A stretch of DNA of 64,000 nt from NCBI RefSeq assembly GCF_000754095.2, contig NZ_JQSG02000003.1:299397-363396 (forward strand). The letters run 5' to 3'. Both the position numbers and the translations under genes were made by a program. The notes beneath the pieces are model-generated. The model had not been told where the DNA came from. It was given only the letters and a program-made list of their open reading frames with translations, and ran no database searches. Source of the DNA: Acidihalobacter prosperus (lineage in GTDB: Bacteria; Pseudomonadota; Gammaproteobacteria; DSM-5130; Acidihalobacteraceae). This document shows, one piece after another, positions 55,905 through 64,000 of this stretch (position 1 is its first letter; each line of letters opens with the position of its first letter).

Positions 55905-57089
55905 ATGCCGAGTACGCTACCCCGCCATCGCCACTTCCGCTCGCGGCCCGCCCGCGTCCTTCACGCACTCGCCGCGCCGCTCGCCCTTGGCGTGCTATGC
56001 GCCGCCGGCCCGGCACAGGCCGATAACGGCTTCGGGCATCTTTCTTCCAGCTCCGTGCTCGTCGGCACCTATCAACACACGCCCGGCACGCGTGACGCCT
56101 ATAACGCCCAGCTCGACCTGCTCGGCCATTACGATGCCGGCCCCGGCGAGCTGCAGTACGAGCTCAAGGCCGGCAGCACGCCGCTCTCCGACGGCGTCAC
56201 CGCCCGCTACCCCGAGGCCAACGCGCTGGCCGGCGAGACGCTCAGCCCCGGCGGACACGGCCGGCTGGCGATCACCCAGCTCTATTACGCCATCGGCGTC
56301 GGCGGCGGCGAGCTCGATGCGGGCCTGATCTTCCCAGCCAACTACATCGACACCAATCCGGTGGCCGACGACGAGTACCACCAGTTCATGGGGCTGAGTT
56401 TCGTCAACGACCTGACCATCCAGATGCCGGTCTACGTGCTCGGCGGTACCTACAGCCACCCGCTGAACCGCACGTTCGGCATGCTCGCCATGCTCGCCAG
56501 CACGCGCGACCTGTACGGGCATAACTACCCCAATCTGCTCGACGGCGGCGCGAGCGACCGCGGCAGCTTCGGCGACCTGGAACTCGACTGGCAGCAGGGC
56601 GGCCTGCAAGGCAATCTCGGCGCCTGGGTCAACACGGCTCACGACGTCACCACGCCGCCGCTGGCCACCAACGCGATCCCGGCGCCGACCCAGACCTTCA
56701 CCCGTCATCACGCCTGGGGCGTGTACGGCAACTTCGGCGGCCGCGTACCCGACACCGGGGTGCAGTGGAACCTGCGCGCCGGCTGGGCCAACCCGAAGGC
56801 CTCGCTGGCCAGCAATTTCGTGTCGATCCAAGCCGACGACACCTTCGCCACGCCGCTGCTGCCGGGCGGCCGCAAGCTGACCGTCGCCGCCGGCGTGTCG
56901 CGCACCGGCGCCTCGCCGGATGCCATCGGACCGACCGCGCCGCTGATCCAGGCCGAAGCCTATGTGCGCACGCGCCTGGTGCAGTCGCTTTACGTCAGCC
57001 CGGACGTGCAGTGGATACGGCACACCCAGTTCCTGCCCGATCAGCACGGGCAGTGGATCGAAGGCGTGCGCGTGGGGCTGCAGTTCTGA
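55905..57089 (+). CDS. Outer-membrane beta-barrel (porin-like), 394 aa
   Basis: The precursor has a long positively charged signal region ending GPAQA, then beta strands with aromatic girdles (LQYELKAGSTPLSDG; LAITQLYYAIGVGGGELDAG; VQWNLRAGWANPK) and a terminal Phe (EGVRVGLQF). It is unrelated in motif to the two nitrogen-regulated porins. AGGAGA lies ten bases before the ATG. It heads a three-gene unit with a cupredoxin and a b561-type cytochrome. Confidence 0.75.
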   Translation: MPSTLPRHRHFRSRPARVLHALAAPLALGVLCAAGPAQADNGFGHLSSSSVLVGTYQHTPGTRDAYNAQLDLLGHYDAGPGELQYELKAGSTPLSDGVTARYPEANALAGETLSPGGHGRLAITQLYYAIGVGGGELDAGLIFPANYIDTNPVADDEYHQFMGLSFVNDLTIQMPVYVLGGTYSHPLNRTFGMLAMLASTRDLYGHNYPNLLDGGASDRGSFGDLELDWQQGGLQGNLGAWVNTAHDVTTPPLATNAIPAPTQTFTRHHAWGVYGNFGGRVPDTGVQWNLRAGWANPKASLASNFVSIQADDTFATPLLPGGRKLTVAAGVSRTGASPDAIGPTAPLIQAEAYVRTRLVQSLYVSPDVQWIRHTQFLPDQHGQWIEGVRVGLQF

Positions 57090-57157
57090 ACCACGCCCGT
57101 GCGCACGCCCGAACGCACCCGCCAGCGGCGGGTCAAAACCATCCCGGAGGAAATGCC

Positions 57158-58066
57158 ATGAGCGACACCGCATCACCCGCCCGCCCCGGCGCCGGCCCCT
57201 GGCCGATGATCACGCTGATCGTGATCGTGCTGGCCGCCATCGCCGTCGGCTGGACCTATTTCGCGCTCGCCGGCCGCCAGCCGCAGCTGCCCGGCCAGCC
57301 GTTCTGGACCGGACGCAAGAGCGCCGACTGGGACGGCAACATCCGCTTCGAGCAGACCGGGTTCAGCCAGATGAACGTGCAGCTGGTGCTCGGCAGCACC
57401 CTGCATTTCACCAACCCGACCCATCAGCCGCTCGATCTCGATATCGTCACCTGGCAAGGTCAGAAGGCGGCGACGCTGAAGATCCCCGCCGGCGGCAGCG
57501 CCGACTGGAAGCCTGCGCAGGACGGCATCTACGAGTATTACGACGCGCAAACCACACAGTTCGGCACCTTCCACGTGCCCGGCTCGGGCTCAGCCAAGGT
57601 GCAGCAGGTGGTCGCGGCCAAGGGCGCGCCGCATTTTCCGGCGCCGGCCTACGGCGTGGTGGCGGTGACCGATGCAGCGGGCGGCGGCGTGCCGCTGAGT
57701 GCCAAACCTGAAATGACCGTACCGGGCGGCACCATGACCTACGTGCCCTTCGTGCTGGTAGTCAAGGCCGGGCAGACGATCCACCTGACCGACAACGACG
57801 GCATGGACCACTCGTTCTACCCCGGCAACTATCCGGTGATGTTCGACGACCACGGCCAGATACGCTTCTACCACGACGCCTTCCGCGGCTTCACCATGCA
57901 CAAGAACGGCGGCAAGGCCGAGTTCACCTTCTACCGCCCCGGCCTGCACCACATTCTGTGCACCATTCACTCCTACCCCTGGCGTCACACCTACCGTTCG
58001 CATCATTTCTACGGCGGCTACCCCTACGTGATGGATGCCCTGGTGCTGGTGGAGCCCGCCGCATGA
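57158..58066 (+). CDS. Membrane-anchored two-domain cupredoxin-like protein
   Basis: A 302-residue protein with one N-terminal helix (about 16-38). The first cupredoxin-like domain (about 65-145) lacks ligand cysteine. The second (about 185-302) has the type-1 copper pattern: H218 in DGMDHSFYPG and C268 and H271 in HHILCTIHSYPW. No methionine sits at the usual axial position after H271. GGAGG precedes the ATG. It overlaps the b561-type gene by 4 bp and follows the barrel gene by 68 bp, suggesting an envelope electron-transfer or copper pathway. Confidence 0.78.
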   Translation: MSDTASPARPGAGPWPMITLIVIVLAAIAVGWTYFALAGRQPQLPGQPFWTGRKSADWDGNIRFEQTGFSQMNVQLVLGSTLHFTNPTHQPLDLDIVTWQGQKAATLKIPAGGSADWKPAQDGIYEYYDAQTTQFGTFHVPGSGSAKVQQVVAAKGAPHFPAPAYGVVAVTDAAGGGVPLSAKPEMTVPGGTMTYVPFVLVVKAGQTIHLTDNDGMDHSFYPGNYPVMFDDHGQIRFYHDAFRGFTMHKNGGKAEFTFYRPGLHHILCTIHSYPWRHTYRSHHFYGGYPYVMDALVLVEPAA

Positions 58067-58611
58067 GCGCCGTGCACGAACGACCGGCCGCCTACCGGGC
58101 GCTGCACTGGGCGCTGGCCGCGCTGGCCGTCGCCCAGTGGGGCGACGGCTGGCTGTTCGTGCACGATCAGGCACTGCTCGGCGCCAAACCCTTCGCGCTG
58201 GGCGTGCACGCCAGTCTCGGCGCGCTGACCTTACTGTGTGCATTGATGCTCGGCGCGTGGTGGATCGCTCGGCGCGGCTGGCGCGCCGCGCTGACGCGCG
58301 ATGCCGGCCACTGGATGGGGCCGGTCGCCGTCGCCGTGCACGCGGCGATGCTACTCGCGATCGGCGCCGAAGCGGCGCTGGGGCTGTTTGGGCTGACACT
58401 GGTGGGCACGCCGGTGCGACTGTTCGGGCTGGCCCTGCCGACCGGCTCCGGCGCGCATTACGCCCTGGGGCTCGCGCTGCTCGCCTGGGAGCGCCATGTC
58501 GGCGTGCTGCTCGCGCTGCTGGTCGGCCTGCACGTGACCGCAGCGCTCTACCATCACCTGCGGCTGCACGACGACGTGCTGCGCCGCATGGGGCCGCTGG
58601 GACAGGATTAG
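58063..58611 (+). CDS. Cytochrome b561-family membrane protein
   Basis: A 182-residue four-helix protein with histidines placed as haem ligands: RALHWALAALAVAQW in helix 1, LGVHASLGALTLLCAL in helix 2, VAVHAAMLLAIGAEAALG in helix 3 and VGLHVTAALYHHL in helix 4. The family exchanges electrons between the quinone pool and periplasmic partners. It is translationally coupled to the cupredoxin gene, the likely partner. Its stop overlaps the stop of the convergent phosphodiesterase gene. Confidence 0.88.
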   Translation: MSAVHERPAAYRALHWALAALAVAQWGDGWLFVHDQALLGAKPFALGVHASLGALTLLCALMLGAWWIARRGWRAALTRDAGHWMGPVAVAVHAAMLLAIGAEAALGLFGLTLVGTPVRLFGLALPTGSGAHYALGLALLAWERHVGVLLALLVGLHVTAALYHHLRLHDDVLRRMGPLGQD

Positions 58612-59399
58612 CCGCCGCGCACCGGCACCCGCTCGCTGCGGTCGAGGTAGTCGTGGAAATGCACGGTGACCTGCGCCTCGTCGAGCAGGACCACGGCATA
58701 GGCCGGCGGCTCGTGGCTGAAATAGCGCTCTTCCTCGGCCTCGAAGTCGAGCAGGGTCTGGTGCGCCGTGGCTCGCAGGGTGGTGAACGACACGCCGCGC
58801 CAGCCGCCCGAAATCGGGCGATGCACATGCCCGAAGAAGATATGACGCAGATCGCCCGCCGAACGCAGTGCCGCGCGCGCCTCGCCGGCATTGTCGATGC
58901 CAAGCACGTCGCACGAGGGCAGGCCCACGTCGAAGGGCGGATGGTGCATGAAGGCGTAGACCGGACGCTGGCCTGCGTCGGCCAGCGCCTCGCGCAGCCA
59001 GCGTTGCCGGGCGGCGCAGTAGTGGCCGACGTGGCGGCCGTCGGCCACCGTGTCGAGAAACAGCAGGCGGCCGGCCTCGGTGTCGCGCCAGGACTGCACG
59101 AAACCCTCGGCATCCACCGGCGTTTCCGGGAAGGCCTCGCGGAAACGGCCGCGATGGTCGTGATTGCCGATCACCAGCTGCAGCGGGATCGACAGCGCGG
59201 CCAGCGACTCGCGCAGCGCGTGATACGCCTCGGTTTCGCCGCGATGCACCAGGTCGCCGGTGATCACGCACAGCGCCGCGTCGCGGTGGTGGGCGTTGAT
59301 GTCGGCGATGCAGGCGTCCAGACGGGCGCGCGGGTCGAGCGCGTAGAGCGTCTGCCCCGGCGGCACGAAATGCGTATCGGTGATCTGGATGAGTTTCAT
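58608..59399 (-). CDS. Calcineurin-type phosphodiesterase
   Basis: A 263-residue metallophosphoesterase of the CpdA/GpdQ group. All five metal motifs are present: ITDTHF, ITGDLVHRGE, IGNHDHRG, MHHPPF and FGHVHRP. The ATG at 59399 (MKLIQITDTH) is chosen by family alignment; one at 59423 overlaps the ATPase gene. It is the last gene of an ABC transporter operon, so it probably hydrolyses the phosphodiester imported by that system rather than cyclic AMP; this is inference. Confidence 0.9.
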   Translation of the reverse strand: MKLIQITDTHFVPPGQTLYALDPRARLDACIADINAHHRDAALCVITGDLVHRGETEAYHALRESLAALSIPLQLVIGNHDHRGRFREAFPETPVDAEGFVQSWRDTEAGRLLFLDTVADGRHVGHYCAARQRWLREALADAGQRPVYAFMHHPPFDVGLPSCDVLGIDNAGEARAALRSAGDLRHIFFGHVHRPISGGWRGVSFTTLRATAHQTLLDFEAEEERYFSHEPPAYAVVLLDEAQVTVHFHDYLDRSERVPVRGG

Positions 59400-59415
59400 A
59401 CGCGTTGCGGCGGCG

Positions 59416-60483
59416 TCAGGCATCGAGCACGTGCGGCGCGTCGGGCGCCCAGGACACGCTCACCTCGGCGCCCACCGGGAATTCTCCGGCCAGCGCGCCA
59501 GGCACGTCGGCAAGCAGGGTGATCGCCTCGTGCACCGCCACCTGGACGCGCGTCACCGCGCCGAGGAAGGTGTGCTCCAGCACCTGCCCCGCGAGCCCCG
59601 CCGGCGCATGGGCGCCACCCGCCTGCAGCGACACCGCTTCCGGCCGCACGAACACCGACACCGGATGCCGCACCGGCAGGCCGCAGGCGCGCGCGGCCGG
59701 CATGCGCACGCCGAGAATCTCCACCAGCCCCTTTTCGGGATCGGCCACGGCGGCATCGAAGCGCGTGGCGGTGCCGATGAAGCCGGCGACGAAGGCGTCG
59801 GCAGGATCGCGGTAGATCGCCGCCGGTGTGTCGAACTGCACCAGCCGGCCGCCGTGCATCACCGCCACGCGGTCGGAAATGGACAGCGCCTCCTCTTGGT
59901 CGTGAGTCACGAACAGCGTGGTGACGCCGGTCTCGCGCTGGATGCGGCGGATTTCCTCGCGCAGCTGCACGCGCACTTTGGCGTCCAGCGCCGAAAGCGG
60001 CTCGTCGAGCAGCAGCAAGCTGGGCTGGATGGCGAGCGCGCGCGCCAGCGCCACACGCTGCTGCTGGCCGCCGGAAAGCTGGTGCGGATAGCGGTCGGCG
60101 TGCGCCTCCAGGCCGATCAGCGACAGCAGATCGGCCACGATGGCTTGCTGACGCGATTTCGGCAGCTTGCGCAGGCGCAAGCCGAAGCGGATGTTCTGCG
60201 CCGCGGTGAGATTGGGGAACAGGCTGTAGGCCTGAAACACCATGCCCATGTTGCGGCGCTCGGCCGGCGTGTCGGTCAGGTCCTGGCCGTCGACCCGGAC
60301 ATGTCCCGCGTCCGGCCGCTCGAAGCCGGCGACGATGCGCAGCAAGGTGGTCTTGCCGCAGCCGCTCGGACCGAGCAGCGATACGAATTCGCCCGCCTTG
60401 GCGGCCAGCGTGACCGACTGCAGCACCTGCGTGCCGCCGAACGACTTGCCCACGCCGTCGACGTGCAATCCCCCGGTTTTCAA
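59416..60483 (-). CDS. Fe/polyamine/phosphonate-type ABC ATPase
   Basis: The 355-residue ATPase starts with TTG at 60481-60483 after GGGAGGGG, overlapping the permease stop. Walker A is LLGPSGCGKTTLLRIVAG, signature [15 protein letters not shown], Walker B LLLLDEPLSALDAK and H-loop FVTHDQEEA. A C-terminal TOBE region (about 270-355) is present. The gene order binding protein, permease, permease, ATPase matches 2-aminoethylphosphonate/iron-type importers. Confidence 0.92.
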   Translation of the reverse strand: MKTGGLHVDGVGKSFGGTQVLQSVTLAAKAGEFVSLLGPSGCGKTTLLRIVAGFERPDAGHVRVDGQDLTDTPAERRNMGMVFQAYSLFPNLTAAQNIRFGLRLRKLPKSRQQAIVADLLSLIGLEAHADRYPHQLSGGQQQRVALARALAIQPSLLLLDEPLSALDAKVRVQLREEIRRIQRETGVTTLFVTHDQEEALSISDRVAVMHGGRLVQFDTPAAIYRDPADAFVAGFIGTATRFDAAVADPEKGLVEILGVRMPAARACGLPVRHPVSVFVRPEAVSLQAGGAHAPAGLAGQVLEHTFLGAVTRVQVAVHEAITLLADVPGALAGEFPVGAEVSVSWAPDAPHVLDA

Positions 60484-61265
60484 CGTGCCCCTCCCAGTTG
60501 TACCTGCCCGCGCCGGCCGGTGATCAGAATGCCGGCCATGGCGAGCCATGTCATGACGAAACTCAGCAGGGACAGCGCCGCGGCCTCTGTGCCCGAGGTC
60601 TGCCCCACGTAATTGATGTAGACCGCGAAGGTGTTGAACAGCAACACGTTGGCGAAGGTGAACTCGCCCATCACGATGGCCAGGGTCAGCAGCGTGGCGC
60701 CGACCAGGGTGCCGATCAGATTGGGCAGAATGGCGCGCAGCATCAGCGTCGGCCAGTTCGCGCCCAGGCTCTGCGCCGCCTCGCTCAGGGTGCGGATGTC
60801 CAGGCTGCGCATGCCCACGTCGAGCGCGCGGTAGGTATAGGGCAACGCCAGGATCACGTACGCCACCACCAGGAAATCCGGCGTGCCGACCAGCCACTGC
60901 GGGCCGGTGTATACGCTGGCCAGCCCCTCGACCAATGCGATCGGCGGCACCACGAAGGGCAGCACGGCGAGGAATTCCATCAGCGGGCGCAGGCGCTGCG
61001 CGCGCAGCTGCACCCAGTATACGGTGGGTACGAGCAGCGCCAGGCTGATGAGGATGGTCAGTAGCGCGAGGCGCACGGAAAGGCCCAGCGAGTCCCAGAA
61101 GTCGGACGACTGCAGCAGCGTTTCGTAGGCCGAGAAATCGTAGCGGTCGCCGCCCGCCCATAGGCTGAAGCCGCCGGTGGCCAGCAGCGGCACCATGAAA
61201 TACAGCCCGGCAAGGCCGAGCACCCAGACCCGCCAGCCCGGTAGCAAGCGACGCAGCGCGCTCAT
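60480..61265 (-). CDS. ABC permease 2 of the phosphodiesterase-linked transporter
   Basis: A 261-residue permease with six helices. The EAA-type ATPase contact reads RTLSEAAQSLGANWPTLMLRAI. VLPFVVPPIALVEGLA and LPYTYRALDVGMRSLD are typical of the PotC/AEP-permease group. Four-bp overlaps link it to both neighbours. Confidence 0.9.
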   Translation of the reverse strand: MSALRRLLPGWRVWVLGLAGLYFMVPLLATGGFSLWAGGDRYDFSAYETLLQSSDFWDSLGLSVRLALLTILISLALLVPTVYWVQLRAQRLRPLMEFLAVLPFVVPPIALVEGLASVYTGPQWLVGTPDFLVVAYVILALPYTYRALDVGMRSLDIRTLSEAAQSLGANWPTLMLRAILPNLIGTLVGATLLTLAIVMGEFTFANVLLFNTFAVYINYVGQTSGTEAAALSLLSFVMTWLAMAGILITGRRGQVQLGGAR

Positions 61266-62206
61266 CGCTGCCACCGTGAAATGCGCCGCTGCAACAGCGC
61301 GTAGGCTCCCATCGCCAGCGCCATGACCGCGATCATGCCCAGCGCGAGCGCCTTGCCGAGCTGCGGCGAGGACATCACGTTGCCGGACAGCACGTTGCCG
61401 ATCTCGATCGGCACGAGGGCGATATTGCCGGAAGTCAGGGCATAGGGCGTCGCGTAGGCCGCGAAGGCATTGCCGAAGAGCAGCACCATCGCCGCCAGCG
61501 TGGACGGCATCAGGATCGGCAGACCGACGTAACGCCAGTACTGCCAGGGCGTGGCGCCCAGGTTGCGCGCGGCCTCGCGCCATTCCCGGCGCAGGGCCTG
61601 CACAGCCGGGCTGATGATGATGACCATCAGCGGAATCTGGAAATAGAGATAGGTCACGGCCAGGCCCGAAAACGAAAACAGGCTGAAGCCGGTGGCGTAA
61701 AGGTCGAAGCCCATGCGCTGCAGCCATAGGGTCAGCAGCCCCATGGTGCCGAGGGTCGAGACGAAAGCGAAGGCCAGCGGCACGCCCGCGAAATTGGCCG
61801 CCACGCCGCTGAACGAGGTGACGGCGGTGCGCAGCCAGTGCGGGCTGCGCGGCGAGACAGCGAGATAGGCGATCGCCAGCCCGCAGACGCCGCCGATCAG
61901 CGCCGTCACCAGACTCAGCTCCACGCTGTTGGCAAAGGCGGTGGCGTAGCGTTGCGTCAGCAGCTCGCGCACGTAGCGCAGGGTCAGGCCATGTTCGCCG
62001 CGGAACGCGCCGACCAGCACCTCGGCCGAGGGCAGCAGCAGGAAGGCGACGATATAGACGAAGAACGCCGCCACCAGCAGCCTCTGCAGGGCGCGCGCCA
62101 GGCCGTCGCCCAGCCGCGAGCCCATGGGAGGCGCCAGACCGTCGGTGGGCGAAACGGCGGGCACGACACCCGCGGCCGCCGTTTCGGCCCGATCTGGCGA
62201 TGACAT
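61262..62206 (-). CDS. ABC permease 1 of the phosphodiesterase-linked transporter
   Basis: A 314-residue permease with six helices after a polar N-terminus. The EAA contact loop is REAARNLGATPWQYWRYVGLP. It begins one base into the stop of the binding-protein gene (TGATG) and overlaps the next permease by 4 bp. Confidence 0.9.
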   Translation of the reverse strand: MSSPDRAETAAAGVVPAVSPTDGLAPPMGSRLGDGLARALQRLLVAAFFVYIVAFLLLPSAEVLVGAFRGEHGLTLRYVRELLTQRYATAFANSVELSLVTALIGGVCGLAIAYLAVSPRSPHWLRTAVTSFSGVAANFAGVPLAFAFVSTLGTMGLLTLWLQRMGFDLYATGFSLFSFSGLAVTYLYFQIPLMVIIISPAVQALRREWREAARNLGATPWQYWRYVGLPILMPSTLAAMVLLFGNAFAAYATPYALTSGNIALVPIEIGNVLSGNVMSSPQLGKALALGMIAVMALAMGAYALLQRRISRWQR

Positions 62207-63333
62207 CAGGTGCGGACCATCTTCTGCCACAGCTTGCCCACCGTGTCCTGCGCCTTCTTGGTCTGCTCGGCGTTGGGGAAGCGGACGTTCTTGTAGGGCT
62301 CGCTCGGGGGCAGCTCGGCCATCAGCGACTCGGGGATCACGCCGCGCGCGACCATGTCGTTGAAGCGCGCCGGATGTGCATAGCCCTTGAGGTAGAGCAG
62401 CTGGCCTTCGTCGGAGTAGATGAAGTCCTGCCAGAGGCGCGCGGCGCTGGGATTGGGCGCGAAGCGGCTGACTGCCTGGCAGTAGTAGTTGCCGAACACG
62501 CCGGTCTCGGGAATGCGCACGTCGATGGCGACGCGGCCCTTGAACTTCTTGCGGTAGGCCAGGTTCAGGTAGTCCCAGTCGACCGTGATCGGGGTCTGGC
62601 CGCTCTCCAGGGTGGCCGGACGCGCAGCGATCGGGATGTAGTTGCCACGCTTGGCGAGATCGGCGAAGAACTCGATGCCGGGGGTGATGTCGTCCAGCGA
62701 GCCGCCGTTGCCGAGCGCCGCCGCCCACACCGCGCCGAAGGCCGCACCGGCACGCAGCGGGTTGCCGTTGAGGGCGATCTGGCCCTTGTATTCGGGGCGC
62801 TTGAGATCATCCCAGCTATGCGGCACGTGCTTGACCACGCGGGTGTTGACGCCGAAGGAGATGACGCCGAAATAGTCGCCGTACCAGTGGCCTTCGGGAT
62901 CCTTCATGCCCTCGGGAATGCTGTCCCAGGTGGGCACCTTGTAGGGCACGAACAGGCCTTCCTTCTGCCCGATCAGGGCAAACGAAGGACCGACGTCGAC
63001 CACGTCCGGCGCGCGCGACTGGCCCTTGAGCGTGCGGATCGCCTGCAACTCCTCGGCGGAACTGGCGTTGGGCGACGCGCTGGTCACGCGCAAACCGTAC
63101 TTGTGGTGGAACGCCGGGATGATCTCGCCGTAGTTGGCCCAGTTCGGCGGCAACGCGATCACGTTCAGACGGCCTTCGTGCCTGGCCGCCTTGATCAGCG
63201 CCTCGTCGGTGCCGGCCGCCATCGCGCGCGAACCCAGACCGGGCAGCAGCCCGCCCAGGGCGCCCGCACCCAGCGTGTAGACTCCCATTTTCAGAAATGC
63301 GCGGCGCCCGCGCTGCTGCTCGTTCTGCGACAT
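62206..63333 (-). CDS. Extracellular solute-binding protein with Tat-type signal
   Basis: A 375-residue family-1/8-like binding protein. The N-terminus RGRRAFLKMGVYTLG has the twin-arginine pattern RRxFLK, so export is probably through Tat. The mature part shows SPNASSAEELQAIRTLKGQ, APDVVDVGPSFALIGQ and the C-terminal Ala/Lys-rich helix. The ATG at 63333 follows AAGGGGG. It is the first gene of the ABC-phosphodiesterase operon. The 241-bp gap upstream carries no gene. Confidence 0.9.
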   Translation of the reverse strand: MSQNEQQRGRRAFLKMGVYTLGAGALGGLLPGLGSRAMAAGTDEALIKAARHEGRLNVIALPPNWANYGEIIPAFHHKYGLRVTSASPNASSAEELQAIRTLKGQSRAPDVVDVGPSFALIGQKEGLFVPYKVPTWDSIPEGMKDPEGHWYGDYFGVISFGVNTRVVKHVPHSWDDLKRPEYKGQIALNGNPLRAGAAFGAVWAAALGNGGSLDDITPGIEFFADLAKRGNYIPIAARPATLESGQTPITVDWDYLNLAYRKKFKGRVAIDVRIPETGVFGNYYCQAVSRFAPNPSAARLWQDFIYSDEGQLLYLKGYAHPARFNDMVARGVIPESLMAELPPSEPYKNVRFPNAEQTKKAQDTVGKLWQKMVRT

Positions 63334-63574
63334 GATACAGCCCCCTTGTATGCCCGGTTGGATGTGGAAGAGACCGCGCAGCCTACTCACCGACCATGAC
63401 GATTCGATGAAACATCGATGATGTCCTCGTCACGGCATGGCGACAGCCGTCCTGGACCTGCAGTCCGCGCATTATAAGCAGTATCAATGCCAACGCGACG
63501 GGAAACGACAGGCGGGCTTGCCGCCTCGCCGACACGGCGCGGCGGCTGGTTCCACGGCGGATGCTGCGTGCGTC

Positions 63575-63742
63575 TCAGTGACGCGCGAGCCAGGCTGAGC
63601 CGGCCAGCAGGCACAAGGGCAGTGCATAGCCGGCCAGGGCGGCCCAGGGGCTGTGCAGCAGCGGCCAGGCCACGGCCAGGCTGGCGCCGACCACGGTCAG
63701 GGTGCGCCAGTCGCCGAACAGGGTCTTGAACAGGGCCTTCAT
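63575..63742 (-). CDS. Small two-helix membrane protein, 55 aa
   Basis: A 55-residue frame begins with ATG at 63742 after GGAGG, overlapping the upstream gene by 4 bp. It has a short basic start (MKALFKTLFGDWR) and two hydrophobic helices (TVVGASLAVAWPLL; ALAGYALPLCLLAGSAWL). It has no recognised family and is probably an accessory of the preceding membrane protein. Confidence 0.65.
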   Translation of the reverse strand: MKALFKTLFGDWRTLTVVGASLAVAWPLLHSPWAALAGYALPLCLLAGSAWLARH

Positions 63743-64000
63743 GCGGCACCTCCGATGGCGGCCGGATCGCGGCGCAGCAGGCGGGTGAGCAGCCAGCCGC
63801 CGCCCAGGTAGAAGGCCGCCAGCAGCAGCAGGCTGGCATCGCCCAGCGGCCACGCGTAGCCCAGCGATTCCAGGGTCCAGAAGCTGCCGAAGGCGGTGAT
63901 CATGCCGCCGACCACGAACTTCATGGTGTTCTCGGGCACGCGGCGCAGCGGCCGGTGGATGAACAGGCCGAGCAGCACCACGCCGAGCAGCGCGACCACG
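63739..64000 (-). CDS. COG4280-like membrane protein (5' end beyond window)
   Basis: The last 87 codons of a longer gene. The visible part has three hydrophobic segments (VALLGVVLLGLFIH; MKFVVGGMITAFGSFWTLE; ASLLLLAAFYLGGGWLL) and resembles the C-terminus of predicted membrane proteins of the COG4280/TMEM165-like group. An in-frame GTG at 63999 is not taken as the start because the frame remains open to the edge. Confidence 0.55.
   Translation of the reverse strand, partial: VVALLGVVLLGLFIHRPLRRVPENTMKFVVGGMITAFGSFWTLESLGYAWPLGDASLLLLAAFYLGGGWLLTRLLRRDPAAIGGAA

Overview
The window is a stretch of GC-rich chromosome from a gammaproteobacterium. Evidence for the lineage is the set of typical gammaproteobacterial housekeeping genes (ubiK, ycgL-type, sppA 67K type, comM/yifB, fetAB, speA/speE, marC) together with high-GC third positions and many 4-bp start/stop overlaps. 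The rich cytochrome, Sco and cupredoxin content fits a respiratory chemolithotroph such as the Ectothiorhodospiraceae/Acidihalobacter group, but that placement is tentative. There is no insertion sequence, prophage, rRNA or CRISPR array; one tRNA (Arg, CCG) is present.

Layout. 1-1175: a Sco-type copper chaperone (cut by the window edge) and a small membrane protein. 1364-5056: a urease operon (ureD-ureA-cynS-ureB-ureC) with a cyanase gene inserted between two structural subunits. 5246-9214: ycgL-type gene, a membrane protein, and divergent speA/speE polyamine genes. 9228-11407: arsR divergent from arsB-arsC. 11412-13470: a TMEM175-like channel and fetAB. 13574-18045: amtB, glnK, a porin and a secreted nucleoside-phosphorylase-like protein. 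18297-23380: TonB receptor, ubiK, comM, cytochrome c. 23521-27761: aapJQMP general amino-acid ABC transporter. 28105-34384: a branched-chain-type ABC operon with two binding proteins. 34697-39799: second porin, marC, tRNA-Arg, ggt, and a frameshifted methyltransferase. 39820-43290: a small unknown, sppA and a hydrolase. 43475-49866: second branched-chain-type ABC operon with tandem binding proteins and an acetyltransferase. 49994-53333: four genes of lower GC and mostly unknown role, followed by about 0.9 kb without a convincing gene. 54315-58611: an orphan binding protein, then a porin/cupredoxin/cytochrome b561 unit. 58608-63333: a phosphodiesterase with a Fe/polyamine/phosphonate-type ABC transporter. 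63575-64000: two small membrane genes.

How it fits together. Much of the window is a nitrogen-acquisition region. Reading the intergenic DNA shows sigma-54 (-24/-12) promoters, most with an NtrC-type palindrome 50-120 bp upstream, in front of the urease-cyanase operon, glnK-amtB, both porins, aapJ and an orphan binding protein; a weaker promoter lies before the TonB receptor. These would make outer-membrane entry (porins), inner-membrane uptake (AmtB, Aap, binding proteins) and ammonia release (urease, cyanase) respond together to nitrogen limitation. The most unusual points are the cyanase inside the urease operon, nitrogen-controlled porins, a DsbG-like protein whose CPYC site reads GPYG, and the porin/cupredoxin/b561 unit.
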